A stretch of DNA of 64,000 bases, taken from Marisalimonas marina (GTDB lineage: Bacteria; Pseudomonadota; Alphaproteobacteria; Puniceispirillales; Marisalimonadaceae). This document shows, in pieces, positions 1 through 7,795 of this stretch (the stretch's first letter is position 1; each line of letters begins with the position of its first letter). A model generated the notes under the pieces. It was not told the DNA's origin, made no database searches, and worked only from the letters and a program-made list of their open reading frames with translations. Both the position numbers and the translations under genes were made by a program. The DNA lies in the NCBI GenBank assembly GCA_038131365.1, contig JAYPPH010000003.1, positions 434,001 to 498,000 on the forward strand, written 5' to 3'.

Positions 1-397
1 ATGGGATAATAAGATCAAAATGTTGATAATTTAAAAAATTATTTGCTTCAGGATTTGTAAGTAAAGGAATTACATCAAAAAATTCAAAAACCGATCCTGG
101 CCATCCATGAATTAAAAGAAGAGGAATTGCATTTTTTTTATGTGACTTGATATGTAAAAAATGAGTTTTACAGTTACCTTCATTAAAAATATATTGTTCA
201 AATTTGTTTAGTTTTTTTTCTTCTTCTTTCCATGAAAATTTATTTTCCCAATAATCTAAGATGAAAGAGAGACTTTTGAATGAAATACCTGCATCATTAT
301 AAGAATAAGAACCCCAATCAACAGTTCTACCTTTTGAAATTAAATACCTTAAGTCAGCTATTTCCTTAGTACTAATATTTGATTTAAATTTTTCCAT
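1..397 (-). CDS. Epoxide hydrolase-like alpha/beta hydrolase, N-terminal part (cut by window edge)
   Basis: The first 132 residues are visible, starting from an ATG at 397; the rest lies beyond base 1. Residues about 1-75 look like the epoxide hydrolase N-terminal (EHN) lid segment (SKGRTVDWGSYSYNDAG, then a DYWENKFSW stretch). Next comes the first strand of an alpha/beta hydrolase with the oxyanion-hole motif LLLIHGWPGS at about residues 93-102. This order is typical of microsomal-type epoxide hydrolases, which open epoxides to diols through an Asp ester intermediate. The nucleophile and His lie outside the window, so activity cannot be judged. Frame is open to the edge with no lesion. Confidence 0.8.
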   Translation of the reverse strand, partial: MEKFKSNISTKEIADLRYLISKGRTVDWGSYSYNDAGISFKSLSFILDYWENKFSWKEEEKKLNKFEQYIFNEGNCKTHFLHIKSHKKNAIPLLLIHGWPGSVFEFFDVIPLLTNPEANNFLNYQHFDLIIP

Positions 398-462
398 ATA
401 CTGCAATCTTAAATTTTAATAAGAATAAATCTAAAACTTAATAAAAGTAAATTAAATCTAAA

Positions 463-1329
463 TTATAGTTTATTTGCGTCTCTTCTAAAGCTATAAAGTC
501 CGGCTCCTACGACTATACAAGAACCTAATAAAACAGGTATTTCTAAAATTTCGTTAAAGAAAATCATGCCAATAATAGACACAAAAACCAGTTGAAGATA
601 GTTAAAAGGCTGTAAAATTGATGCTTGTGCTAATTGATATGCTTTAATTATAAAAAAATGAGCAGATGTTCCAAGCACAGCAATCAGCAAAATCAAAAAC
701 CAGTCAAAACTTTTTACTTCAATGAAGAAGAAGGGACCCACTACTGATAAAATAAATGCCCCAGCCATGCCTGTATAAAAAAAACTAGTTGTAGGACTGT
801 CATAACTAGATACATAGCGTGTTAAAATTTGATATGTTGCATATGAAATAGCACATGCTAAAGCTAAGATTGATAGTGGATCAAATCCCTTAAAACCTGG
901 TCTTAAAATAATTAAGATACCAATAAACCCTAAAAAAATTGTAAGTATCCTTTGCAAGTCTACTTTTTCGTCCAAAAATATGATTGATAAAGCAGTAACC
1001 ATTATAGGTCCAATTGCAAAAATGGCTGAAGTTTCAATCAATCCTAACTTTAAAAAACAATAATGTGCAAAACACATTTGTATTGCTAACAATGACCCAC
1101 GAAAAATTTGTAAATATTGCTTTTTACTCTTAGAAATGAGTACAGTTGATTTTTTGTTATAGTTATTCATCAAAATTAAAATTAAAGCAAAAAACCAATA
1201 CCTAAACATGTTTAAAGTGATTACATTATAAGTCTCAGACAACTGACGAGTAATACCATTCATAATTGAAAAACATAATACTGCAGAGATTAGAAATAAA
1301 ATGCCTTTTATGTTATTTGTTATTATCAA
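463..1329 (-). CDS. EamA/DMT-family membrane transporter
   Basis: A 288-residue inner-membrane protein with about ten hydrophobic segments arranged as two EamA repeats (about residues 7-137 and 149-280), the standard drug/metabolite transporter layout and normal length. The first helix carries NGITRQLSETYN and the repeat boundary carries the family-like PGFKGFDPLSILALACA. Substrate cannot be inferred: members export amino acids, metabolites or nucleotide derivatives. It stands alone, divergent from the msrA gene (69-base gap). Start ATG at 1329. Confidence 0.85.
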   Translation of the reverse strand: MIITNNIKGILFLISAVLCFSIMNGITRQLSETYNVITLNMFRYWFFALILILMNNYNKKSTVLISKSKKQYLQIFRGSLLAIQMCFAHYCFLKLGLIETSAIFAIGPIMVTALSIIFLDEKVDLQRILTIFLGFIGILIILRPGFKGFDPLSILALACAISYATYQILTRYVSSYDSPTTSFFYTGMAGAFILSVVGPFFFIEVKSFDWFLILLIAVLGTSAHFFIIKAYQLAQASILQPFNYLQLVFVSIIGMIFFNEILEIPVLLGSCIVVGAGLYSFRRDANKL

Positions 1330-1398
1330 AGTTGAACAACCTATTACGGAAAATTAAAATATTTGATATAAGTAAAATCTTAAACAAAAGGGTAAATT

Positions 1399-1950
1399 AT
1401 GAGAAAATTAATTATTAAAATTTTTACTATTTCAAGTATTTATATACTAACCCATTTTGCTTCATTTGCAGAGACTTTTGTTTATTCAGGTGGCTGTTTT
1501 TGGTGTACAGAAGCTGATATGGAAAAACTTCCAGGCGTTATTGAAGTAACAAGTGGTTTTACTGCTGGAACAACAAAAAACCCTAAATATATTCCTGGAC
1601 AATGGGGCGATCACAGAGAAGCAGCTTTAGTAGAATATGATCCCAAGGTAATTACTTTTAATGATTTAGTTATTCATGTATTCAAAACTATTGACTTTGA
1701 AGATAATGATGGTCAATTTTGTGATAGAGGCAGATCATATTCTCCGGCTATTTATTACAAAACTGAGGAAGAAAAAAAAATAATTTTATCACTTGCGCCC
1801 AAATCATCAATTGTACCTATTGAAAAAGAAACTAAATTCTACCCTGTAAGGTTAGAGCATCAAAATTATTACAAAAAGAATACTTATAGATATGAATATT
1901 ATAGATTTATGTGTGGAAGAGATAGTAGACTAGAGGAATTAAATAAGTAG
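1399..1950 (+). CDS. msrA: Peptide-methionine (S)-S-oxide reductase, exported form
   Basis: Reduces S-methionine sulfoxide in oxidised proteins. The hallmark GGCFWC motif is present at residues 31-36, giving C33 as nucleophile and C36 as a likely partner, followed by the family's GDHREAALVEYDP segment and a C-terminal MCGRDSRLEEL tail with a further Cys. Residues 1-24 form a signal peptide (Lys-rich start, hydrophobic core, probable cleavage after SFA), so this copy probably repairs periplasmic proteins. 183 residues is normal for MsrA plus a leader. Convergent with the hibernation factor gene, one base apart. Confidence 0.93.
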   Translation: MRKLIIKIFTISSIYILTHFASFAETFVYSGGCFWCTEADMEKLPGVIEVTSGFTAGTTKNPKYIPGQWGDHREAALVEYDPKVITFNDLVIHVFKTIDFEDNDGQFCDRGRSYSPAIYYKTEEEKKIILSLAPKSSIVPIEKETKFYPVRLEHQNYYKKNTYRYEYYRFMCGRDSRLEELNK

Positions 1951-1951
1951 A

Positions 1952-2551
1952 TTAAATCGTAGCTGAATTTCTATTACCTCTAGGATCAACCCACCCAATA
2001 AGACCATCTTCTCTTTTGTAAATCATATTTAGGCCACTATGCTTTTTATTTCTAAACATTAATGCTGATATATTTCCTAATTTTAGTTTTTCAAGCGCTT
2101 CAACTACAGTCAACTCTTCAATTTCAGTATCTAATTCTGCAAAGACAAGAGGCTCATCTTTAATTTCTTTCCCTTCATTTCTAATAAGTTTAGGAGATTC
2201 ATTTATTATATGAAATTGAGCGTTTAAAGGGTTAGGTTTATTTGTTGCCTCATTATTTTTATGATTTTTAATTTTTCGTTTATATCTTCTCAGTTGTTTA
2301 TTTAATTTTTCTATAGCATCATTAAACGCTAATTTTGCAGTCTCACCATTTGATTGAGCAGTAAACTCCATTTTTTTACTTATATGTAAAACTATAATTA
2401 TATAAAAAAATTTACTCTTTTTAGATAATGTAACAATAGATGAAACAGGATTAGGGAAATATTTTTGGACTGATTTTAATAAGGTTTCTTCGGCGTATTT
2501 AGAAAAAATCTCACCAACATTTACTTGTTTTCCAAAAATTTTAAAGTTCAT
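1952..2551 (-). CDS. hpf: Long-form ribosome hibernation promoting factor
   Basis: 199 residues. The N-terminal part (about 1-105) is the S30EA/RaiA domain that binds the 30S decoding centre: beta strands followed by a basic helix ending KLNKQLRRYKRKIKNHK. A charged linker follows, and about residues 130-190 form the long-HPF C-terminal dimerisation domain (VVEALEKLKLGNISALMF ... GWVDPR). Long HPF dimerises 70S ribosomes into 100S particles during starvation. In many proteobacteria hpf sits between rpoN and ptsN; here it stands alone. Confidence 0.9.
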   Translation of the reverse strand: MNFKIFGKQVNVGEIFSKYAEETLLKSVQKYFPNPVSSIVTLSKKSKFFYIIIVLHISKKMEFTAQSNGETAKLAFNDAIEKLNKQLRRYKRKIKNHKNNEATNKPNPLNAQFHIINESPKLIRNEGKEIKDEPLVFAELDTEIEELTVVEALEKLKLGNISALMFRNKKHSGLNMIYKREDGLIGWVDPRGNRNSATI

Positions 2552-2673
2552 ATAAAAGACCTCGAAATAAATTTAACAAAATTAATATATGGTCTGTCAA
2601 TAATTTATTTATGACTAATTTTTATTCAAATATGTTATGATTTTAGTACCAATCATATTTAGAGAAAATAAAA

Positions 2674-2976
2674 ATGACTGCATATTTAATTGTTAAATCT
2701 GACACTAGCAATGTAAATAAAAAAGAATTTGATGATTGGTATCAAACTGAACATTTAATTGAGGCTCAAGAAGCCTTTAAATCATTAAGTGCTAAAAGAG
2801 CATGGATTAAGGATACAAAATTCCATGTAGCTATTTATAAATTCAAAAATATTAGAGATGCAGAGAAGGCTATCTCTTCAAAAAATTTAGAAATCTTAAT
2901 TCAAAAATTTGATTTAAAATGGGATTACAAAGTACAAAGAACACGAGAATTGTTGGATGTAGCACAAGAAATATAA
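2674..2976 (+). CDS. Small protein of unknown function, ferredoxin-like (dimeric alpha/beta barrel) type
   Basis: 100 residues, no signal or membrane segment. The pattern beta (TAYLIVKSD), helix with a FDDWYQTEHLIEA motif, beta (AKRAWIKD), beta (FHVAIYKFK), helix (DAEKAISSKNLEILIQKF) resembles dimeric alpha/beta-barrel proteins such as the EthD/YciI-type families, in which the WYQTEH motif is common. No catalytic residue can be assigned. ATG at 2674 preceded by an A-rich AGAGAAAATAAAA stretch. Convergent with the VOC gene, six bases apart. Confidence 0.6.
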   Translation: MTAYLIVKSDTSNVNKKEFDDWYQTEHLIEAQEAFKSLSAKRAWIKDTKFHVAIYKFKNIRDAEKAISSKNLEILIQKFDLKWDYKVQRTRELLDVAQEI

Positions 2977-2982
2977 AAATTT

Positions 2983-3381
2983 TTAATTAGTTAATTGATT
3001 TGATATTTCAATTAAATTTTTATCTGGATCCCTAACATAAATAGACTCTATCGGTCCCTTAGCCCCCGTCTTAGTGACCGGTCCTAGTTCAATTTTCAAA
3101 CTATTTTTATTAAATATTTTTATCCACTCACTCAAAGGTCTTTCTGTTAAAAAACATATATCTAGAGTTCCAGGTAGTGCAACTTCGGCGTTTGGTTTGT
3201 AAGGATTGGAAGCCTCGTGTAAATTGATTTTTTGGCTACCAAACATTAGAGATTTTCTAATTGTATTATCTGAACTAGAATAGAATTCATTAATCTCCAT
3301 TCCTAGTAAATTACAGTAAAAATGAATTGAGTTTTCTAAATTGGAAACTGTAATTACAATGTGGTCGATTGATATGATCAT
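2983..3381 (-). CDS. VOC (glyoxalase/bleomycin resistance) family protein
   Basis: 132 residues made of two beta-alpha-beta-beta-beta modules. The motif IDHIVITVSNLENSIHFY opens module one; module two ends with YVRDPDKNLIEISN. Likely metal ligands are H7, H55 and E126, the usual positions in this superfamily of metal-dependent lyases, isomerases and dioxygenases. Length is that of a single-subunit VOC protein. The reaction cannot be told from sequence; the GAKGPIESIYVRDPD segment is like that of FosX/glyoxalase-annotated proteins but is not diagnostic. Confidence 0.8.
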   Translation of the reverse strand: MIISIDHIVITVSNLENSIHFYCNLLGMEINEFYSSSDNTIRKSLMFGSQKINLHEASNPYKPNAEVALPGTLDICFLTERPLSEWIKIFNKNSLKIELGPVTKTGAKGPIESIYVRDPDKNLIEISNQLTN

Positions 3382-3459
3382 GATATTAATTCTCTGATTA
3401 ATTATTTTTATGTTATTTATAAATTATAGATTTAAACTAATAAGAAAGTACCATTATTA

Positions 3460-3864
3460 ATGCCTTTTAAAAATTATATTATTTTAGCAGTCGCACTTTT
3501 ATTTTTATTTCCTCATAAAATTATAGCAAATGAAATTAACCTTCCTTCTGCAGGATTTGACTGTAGTGATTACAAATCTAAATTTGAATTTGTTTTTGAT
3601 AGATCAAAGGACATGGATAACCCAACAGTTTTTAGAAGAATAAAAGGTAAATTCATTAATGTCGGCAATTTACTAGCAGAAAAACAAGGAGCCTACGTAA
3701 TTTGGGAAGACAAAGAATTTTTTAAAACCACAGATTTTGCCTGGACTTTTGATAAAGTGACTTCAAAATTATCTTCAGTTGTTCTGAGTGTTGGACTTGG
3801 TACCGAAAGTCTAGATAAAATTCCAGAACCAATGACTTGTATGCAAAAAATCTTCTATTACTAA
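3460..3864 (+). CDS. Exported hypothetical protein
   Basis: 134 residues. A signal peptide is clear: MPFKNYIILAVALLFLF followed by a polar region with likely cleavage after IIA|NE near residue 24. The mature part has two Cys (in GFDCSDY and near the end in PMTCMQ) that could form a disulfide. No family is recognised. No good ribosome binding site precedes the ATG. It is followed after 66 bases by the tRNA gene. Confidence 0.6.
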   Translation: MPFKNYIILAVALLFLFPHKIIANEINLPSAGFDCSDYKSKFEFVFDRSKDMDNPTVFRRIKGKFINVGNLLAEKQGAYVIWEDKEFFKTTDFAWTFDKVTSKLSSVVLSVGLGTESLDKIPEPMTCMQKIFYY

Positions 3865-3885
3865 GAATATTTTGGTACAATTATT

Positions 3886-3914
3886 TTGACTTAGAAGTTG
3901 ATTAGTAATAATAA
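3886..3914 (+). promoter_or_regulatory. Probable sigma-70 promoter of tRNA-Arg
   Basis: TTGACT at 3886-3891 and TAATAA at 3909-3914 are separated by 17 bases, and the tRNA 5' end lies 16 bases beyond the -10, as expected for a short leader. Seen by eye only; AT-rich sequence makes chance -10 matches common. Confidence 0.45.
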
Positions 3915-3930
3915 ATATATCTGTTTTTAT

Positions 3931-4007
3931 GGACGCGTAGCTCAGCTGGATAGAGCAACTGCCTTCTAAGCAGTAGGTCAGAGGTTCGAATCCTCTCGCG
4001 TTCACCA
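3931..4007 (+). tRNA. tRNA-Arg (anticodon UCU), CCA encoded
   Basis: A full cloverleaf can be folded. The acceptor GGACGCG pairs with CGCGTTC (one G-U). The D arm contains AGCTCAGCTGGATAGAGC. The anticodon stem ACTGC/GCAGT encloses the loop CTTCTAA, with anticodon TCT at 3965-3967. The T arm is GAGG-TTCGAAT-CCTC, discriminator is A4004 and CCA is encoded at 4005-4007. It reads AGA codons, which are abundant in this AT-rich window. Confidence 0.97.
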
Positions 4008-4025
4008 CTTTTCTGGAGTTTTAAT

Positions 4026-4184
4026 ATGTTTGGTTTGGGTGTTTTAAAAGGAACATTAATTGGATTAGCAGGTGGTATTGTTATAGGACTGGCCATTAAA
4101 GAAACTTGTAAATTAATTGACTCTAGAAAAAATAACACTCAGAAGACTGATACTAATGAGGATCTGGTAGATAACATAAATTGA
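4026..4184 (+). CDS. Small single-span membrane protein, unknown
   Basis: A 52-residue reading frame from ATG 4026 to TGA 4182-4184, preceded by CTGGAG eight bases upstream. Residues 3-25 form one glycine-rich hydrophobic span (GTLIGLAGGIVIGLAI), followed by a Lys- and then Asp/Glu/Asn-rich tail. It begins 18 bases after the tRNA CCA and could be co-transcribed with it. No family recognised. The good Shine-Dalgarno and the clean membrane profile support a real gene; the small size keeps confidence moderate. Confidence 0.6.
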   Translation: MFGLGVLKGTLIGLAGGIVIGLAIKETCKLIDSRKNNTQKTDTNEDLVDNIN

Positions 4185-4196
4185 AATTAATTTTTC

Positions 4197-5126
4197 TTAT
4201 TTGTTCCAGTTTTTATACCAATTTTTAAATAAATTATATTGTGATTCCGCAAAACCTTTTTGACTATCTGTAAGTTTGTCAGTTGGATTAAAATGTAATC
4301 TGTAAGCATCTTCTCCATTAAGTACCATCAAATATTTATAATATAGTACAAGATCAGGCCCTTCATCGAATGATGATAAAACTGATAAAGCTTCATCAAG
4401 TTCTTTTGCTTTCTTTCTTGAGTATGCGTCACCATTAGCAGCCTTTTTACAAAGTTCAATTAAATGCAAAACTTCTTTTGGGAACGCATTCCCAACCCCT
4501 GTAATTGCTCCAACTGCTCCACAATTGACGTATCCATGAAAAACTGTAGTATCAACCCCAATCATTAATGAAGTATTTTCGTCCTTCGATGTAATATGTT
4601 CAGCTGCGTAGGTTAGGTCTTTTGCTCCTCCAAATTCTTTAAAACCTACTAAATTGGTAAATTCTTTTTTAAGATCAAAGAATAAATCTGCTCTAGTTGA
4701 AAAACCATAGTAATGGCTATTATAAATAACTGCTGGCAAATTAGGCGCAGCTTTTAAGATTGAAGCAAAATGAGATCTTTGCGCAGATAAGGAAGGTCCT
4801 CTGGACAAAACTCTAGGTATAACCATTAACCCTAAAGCGCCAACTTTTTGAGCGTGACTTGCATGATCTGTTGCTTTTTTTGTATTGATAGCTCCAGTAC
4901 CTACTACAGTAGGAATTCCAGCTTTAACTAACCTTGCAACTCCTTCTTGTCTTTCCTCATCTGACAAAAGAGGCCAGTCTCCCATAGATCCACAATATAT
5001 AACAGCAGACATTCCAAAGTTTATAAGCTCTTCAGCTTTTTGCACGAGCAAATCAAAATTTGGAGAGAGATCTTCATTGCATGGTGTCATTAGAGCTGGC
5101 ATACAACCTTTAAAAATATTTTCCAT
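4197..5126 (-). CDS. Dihydrodipicolinate synthase (DapA)-family lyase/aldolase
   Basis: 309 residues, a TIM barrel of the Schiff-base aldolase family. The Schiff-base lysine is K163 in GFKEFGG and the proton-shuttling tyrosine is Y135 in VIYNSHYYG. The substrate carboxylate loop, GTTGE in true DapA, is GSMGDW (46-51) here, so lysine biosynthesis is unlikely. Members of this group split or dehydrate 2-keto-3-deoxy sugar acids or hydroxyproline-derived keto acids. It is last in a minus-strand operon behind two SDRs (gaps 22 and 20 bases, using the start chosen for the middle gene), which suggests a sugar-acid or hydroxyacid route. Confidence 0.8.
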   Translation of the reverse strand: MENIFKGCMPALMTPCNEDLSPNFDLLVQKAEELINFGMSAVIYCGSMGDWPLLSDEERQEGVARLVKAGIPTVVGTGAINTKKATDHASHAQKVGALGLMVIPRVLSRGPSLSAQRSHFASILKAAPNLPAVIYNSHYYGFSTRADLFFDLKKEFTNLVGFKEFGGAKDLTYAAEHITSKDENTSLMIGVDTTVFHGYVNCGAVGAITGVGNAFPKEVLHLIELCKKAANGDAYSRKKAKELDEALSVLSSFDEGPDLVLYYKYLMVLNGEDAYRLHFNPTDKLTDSQKGFAESQYNLFKNWYKNWNK

Positions 5127-5148
5127 ATTACCTTCCTTCTATTTTAAT

Positions 5149-5913
5149 TTACCCATTTATTGAATAACCACCATCGACAGGAATTGCAGTGCCAGTGACA
5201 TAATTAGAAGCATTACTTGATAAAAATACAGCTGTTCCACCTAAATCATCTGGATCTCCCCAACGACCGGCTGGAGTTCTCTCTTCAACTCTTTTTTGAA
5301 GTTCAGGAATGTCAACCCTTGCTTGGCGTGTCAAAGTAGTATCTATATAGCCTGGCAAAACTGCATTCACTTGTATGTTGTCTCTAGCCCAGGTGTTTGC
5401 AAAACTTTTTGTTAATTGTACCACGCCCCCTTTACTTGCTGAATATGCACTTCCAAGGGGAGCGCCAAACAATGAGTGCATAGAACCAATATTAATAATT
5501 TTTCCTCCACCAACATTTTTAAAATGTAAGAATGCTCTTTTTGAACAAGTGAACATACTTATTAGATTAGTATCAATAATTGATTTCCATTCTTCTAATT
5601 CATACTCTTCTGGTCTTTTTCTAATATTTGTACCAGCATTATTGACTAGAATATTTAATTTCCCAAAATCATTAACAGCGTTATCAATTAGTGAATTACA
5701 CGAATTCTCATCGGTAACATCTACAATATGTGATATGCATTCAATATTTAAGCTCTTAAGCAATTCAACTGACTTTTTATTTTTATCGTTATTTCTTCCT
5801 GCTATAACAACACTTGCACCTGCCTCACCAATAGCTTTTGCCATAGCGAGACCAATACCTCCATTCCCTCCAGTTACAAGAGCAACTTTGCCGCTTAAGT
5901 CAAAAAGTTTCAT
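5149..5913 (-). CDS. Short-chain dehydrogenase/reductase (classical SDR)
   Basis: 254 residues with all classical SDR elements: cofactor loop TGGNGGIG (14-21), NNAG (91-94), S144, Y157 and K161 (YSASK), and a C-terminal GTAIPVDGGYS. It resembles gluconate 5-dehydrogenase / KduD-type enzymes acting on sugar acids, but specificity is not provable. The start at 5913 is chosen over a longer in-frame ATG at 5940 because GAGGGGGAG lies about ten bases upstream and the homologous N terminus begins at MKLFDLSGK; the longer start would also overlap the preceding gene. Confidence 0.85.
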   Translation of the reverse strand: MKLFDLSGKVALVTGGNGGIGLAMAKAIGEAGASVVIAGRNNDKNKKSVELLKSLNIECISHIVDVTDENSCNSLIDNAVNDFGKLNILVNNAGTNIRKRPEEYELEEWKSIIDTNLISMFTCSKRAFLHFKNVGGGKIINIGSMHSLFGAPLGSAYSASKGGVVQLTKSFANTWARDNIQVNAVLPGYIDTTLTRQARVDIPELQKRVEERTPAGRWGDPDDLGGTAVFLSSNASNYVTGTAIPVDGGYSING

Positions 5914-5933
5914 AATATAATACTCCCCCTCAG

Positions 5934-6653
5934 TTACCAATTTTCTTTAAAAGTTCTTACATCAAGTTCAAAGGTCCAAGCACGTTTATTTTGATTATAA
6001 AGAAACATATAAGCATCAGTAACACTTTCTATATCAATTAATTTACCTTCTTGAACTCTTTTACTAAAGTCAGGTACTCTATTTTTTATCCTATCACCAG
6101 CTAGCCCTCCATCAACTATAATATGCCCAACATGAATAGAATTATCAGCGTATTCCTTTGCAATTGCTTGAGCCAAATTTCTTAGGGCACCTTTAGCTGA
6201 GTTAAAAGCACCAAAATTAGCTTTTCCTCTTAGAGAGGCACTTGCTCCAGTGAATAAAAGTGTTCCAGAAGTTTTTTCTCTTAAAAAAACTTTAATAACT
6301 TCACGAGCAAATAAAAATGCACCAAAACAGCCCGCCTCCCAGCTTTCTCTAAAGTAACTAGGTTCAATGTCTATAATTTTTCCAGGAGTGTTATTTCCAA
6401 CATTATAAATGGCAAAATCCAAACCAGATCCTACCTCTTTAACCATCTTTTTAGTTTGGTTTTCGTCGGTAACGTCAACTACAATAGACTTGGCCTTGTT
6501 TCCTTCTTCATGAATACTTTTTACAACTTCGTTAATTGAAGCTTCAGTTCTTCCAGCTACAAATACCTCAAAGTTATTCTGCGCAATCTTTTTACATAAT
6601 TGCGCACCTAAACCATTTAATGGCCCAACACCTACAACTAGAGCCTTTTTCAA
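5934..6653 (-). CDS. Atypical SDR-family protein with Phe in place of the catalytic Tyr
   Basis: 239 residues with an SDR Rossmann fold. The cofactor loop is GVGPLNGLGAQ (8-18), an expanded form of GxxxGxG. The NNAG motif is replaced by YNVGNN, S138/S140 remain, and the active-site YxxxK is FNSAK (F150, K154). Tyr is normally the general acid/base, so this protein is either a non-canonical dehydrogenase or a binding/regulatory partner. SDR proteins with this kind of loop and a Phe are known in databases, so it need not be a decayed gene. First gene of the DapA/SDR operon. Confidence 0.75.
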   Translation of the reverse strand: MKKALVVGVGPLNGLGAQLCKKIAQNNFEVFVAGRTEASINEVVKSIHEEGNKAKSIVVDVTDENQTKKMVKEVGSGLDFAIYNVGNNTPGKIIDIEPSYFRESWEAGCFGAFLFAREVIKVFLREKTSGTLLFTGASASLRGKANFGAFNSAKGALRNLAQAIAKEYADNSIHVGHIIVDGGLAGDRIKNRVPDFSKRVQEGKLIDIESVTDAYMFLYNQNKRAWTFELDVRTFKENW

Positions 6654-6671
6654 TTTAAACCACTTCCTATC

Positions 6672-6953
6672 TTAGTTATCATAAATCTGAATATTCTTTA
6701 TTAGTGAGTTTAGCCTAAGCCTAATTTCTAATAATTGATTTTTAAGCATTTTGTTTTCTTCTTTTAATTTTTTAATTTTATTTTTCATCAATTTATCATT
6801 TAAACCTTTATTTGAGTGATCTTTTTTTTTTAAATCAGACTTGCATGCATTGTAAATTGTAATGTCCTTAGCAGAGGTTCCCTTAAGAACGCATTCATGC
6901 GCATAGACCTGGAAAGAAAAACTAATTAAAAACAAAAAATAAAAAATCTTCAT
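6672..6953 (-). CDS. Exported coiled-coil protein, unknown
   Basis: 93 residues from the ATG at 6953, chosen because it starts a clean signal peptide (KIFYFLFLISFSFQVYA, cleavage before HEC). A longer frame from 7016 would bury that leader. The mature part has two Cys and then a highly charged Lys/Asn/Leu coiled coil from about residue 50 to 85 (KIKKLKEENKMLKNQLLEIR). Probably periplasmic. No family recognised. It lies 18 bases upstream of the atypical SDR start and may share its transcript. Confidence 0.55.
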   Translation of the reverse strand: MKIFYFLFLISFSFQVYAHECVLKGTSAKDITIYNACKSDLKKKDHSNKGLNDKLMKNKIKKLKEENKMLKNQLLEIRLRLNSLIKNIQIYDN

Positions 6954-7026
6954 ATTGTTACTTTTCTTAGTTAGAATTGATAATGTAAAATTACATTTTA
7001 AATATCTAATTAACAAGGAGTAAAAA

Positions 7027-7311
7027 ATGTATGCAAGAATTGCTGAGTTTCAGTCTACTTCAAAAGTTAATTGCGATATGATTATAGCTTTTTTTCAGAA
7101 TGTTATGATTCCAAGGAATATTAAAAACGGTCAACTAAGTTGCGAGGTTTATAGAGTTTCTGAAACTACAGGTTTTGTTATTTCATCTTTTAAAAACAAG
7201 GCAGATGCCACTAAAGTCATGAAAATTATGGCTGATGAATTGAACGAAGTTAAGGGTAACACTAAGATTAAATTAATTGAGGGTGAAAGAATTTTTAGAA
7301 TAGATCAATAA
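7027..7311 (+). CDS. Small protein of unknown function, coupled to hsp20
   Basis: 94 residues, soluble, with an alternating beta/alpha pattern (YARIAEFQS, FFQNVMIPRNI, GFVISSFKNKADATKVM) suggestive of a ferredoxin-like dimeric barrel. A strong AAGGAG lies six bases before the ATG. The next gene begins one base after its stop, so the two are almost certainly co-transcribed. Function unknown. Confidence 0.65.
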   Translation: MYARIAEFQSTSKVNCDMIIAFFQNVMIPRNIKNGQLSCEVYRVSETTGFVISSFKNKADATKVMKIMADELNEVKGNTKIKLIEGERIFRIDQ

Positions 7312-7312
7312 C

Positions 7313-7729
7313 ATGAACCTTGCTCCCAAAAATATCCTTAAATTTTATGTTGGTTATGATGATTTTTTTAACGATCTAGAAAATCTGACTTCTAATACTA
7401 GTATTTCTAATATAGCCTTTGATGTATTGAAGTATGGCGATAATCAGTATGAAATACATGTTGCACTTGCTGGGATAAACGAAAATCAAATTTCTTTAAT
7501 ACAATTTGATGATTTTCTAAAATTAGAAGTTGAAGCACCAGAATTTAACTCCCATGAAAATATCATTCACAAAGGAATTCGAAATAAATCATTTAAGCAA
7601 TCTTTTCGTTTAGAACAAAATATTGAAGTTGAGGAAGCAGTTATAAAAAATGGAATATTAATAATAAAACTTTATAAAAAAGAACCAGTCAAAAAACTCA
7701 AAAGAAAAATAGAAATCATAGAAATATAA
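7313..7729 (+). CDS. Small heat shock protein, Hsp20/IbpA type
   Basis: 138 residues. The alpha-crystallin domain spans about 35-130: FDVLKYGDNQYEIHVALAGI at its start, HKGIRNKSFKQSFRL in the middle and the closing NGILIIKLYKK. These match the IbpA-like group common in alphaproteobacteria. The C-terminal anchoring I-x-I is probably IEI near the end. ATP-independent holdase for unfolding proteins. No ROSE-type or HrcA element was seen upstream, and translation probably depends on the preceding small gene. Confidence 0.88.
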   Translation: MNLAPKNILKFYVGYDDFFNDLENLTSNTSISNIAFDVLKYGDNQYEIHVALAGINENQISLIQFDDFLKLEVEAPEFNSHENIIHKGIRNKSFKQSFRLEQNIEVEEAVIKNGILIIKLYKKEPVKKLKRKIEIIEI

Positions 7730-7795
7730 ATTTATATAGTTTCTAATTTTAAATTATTTTAGTATTTTAATAAGAATTTAAAAAGGAAAATTTTG

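Noticed and set aside
3811..4138. Minus-strand frames across the tRNA-Arg gene
   Set aside because: They read through the tRNA and show no conserved protein features.
5375..5920. Long plus-strand frame opposite the SDR gene (and others such as 37253-37525, 55278-55523, 59014-59238)
   Set aside because: These lie antisense within conserved genes, have no recognisable domain or ribosome binding site, and their composition mirrors the real strand.
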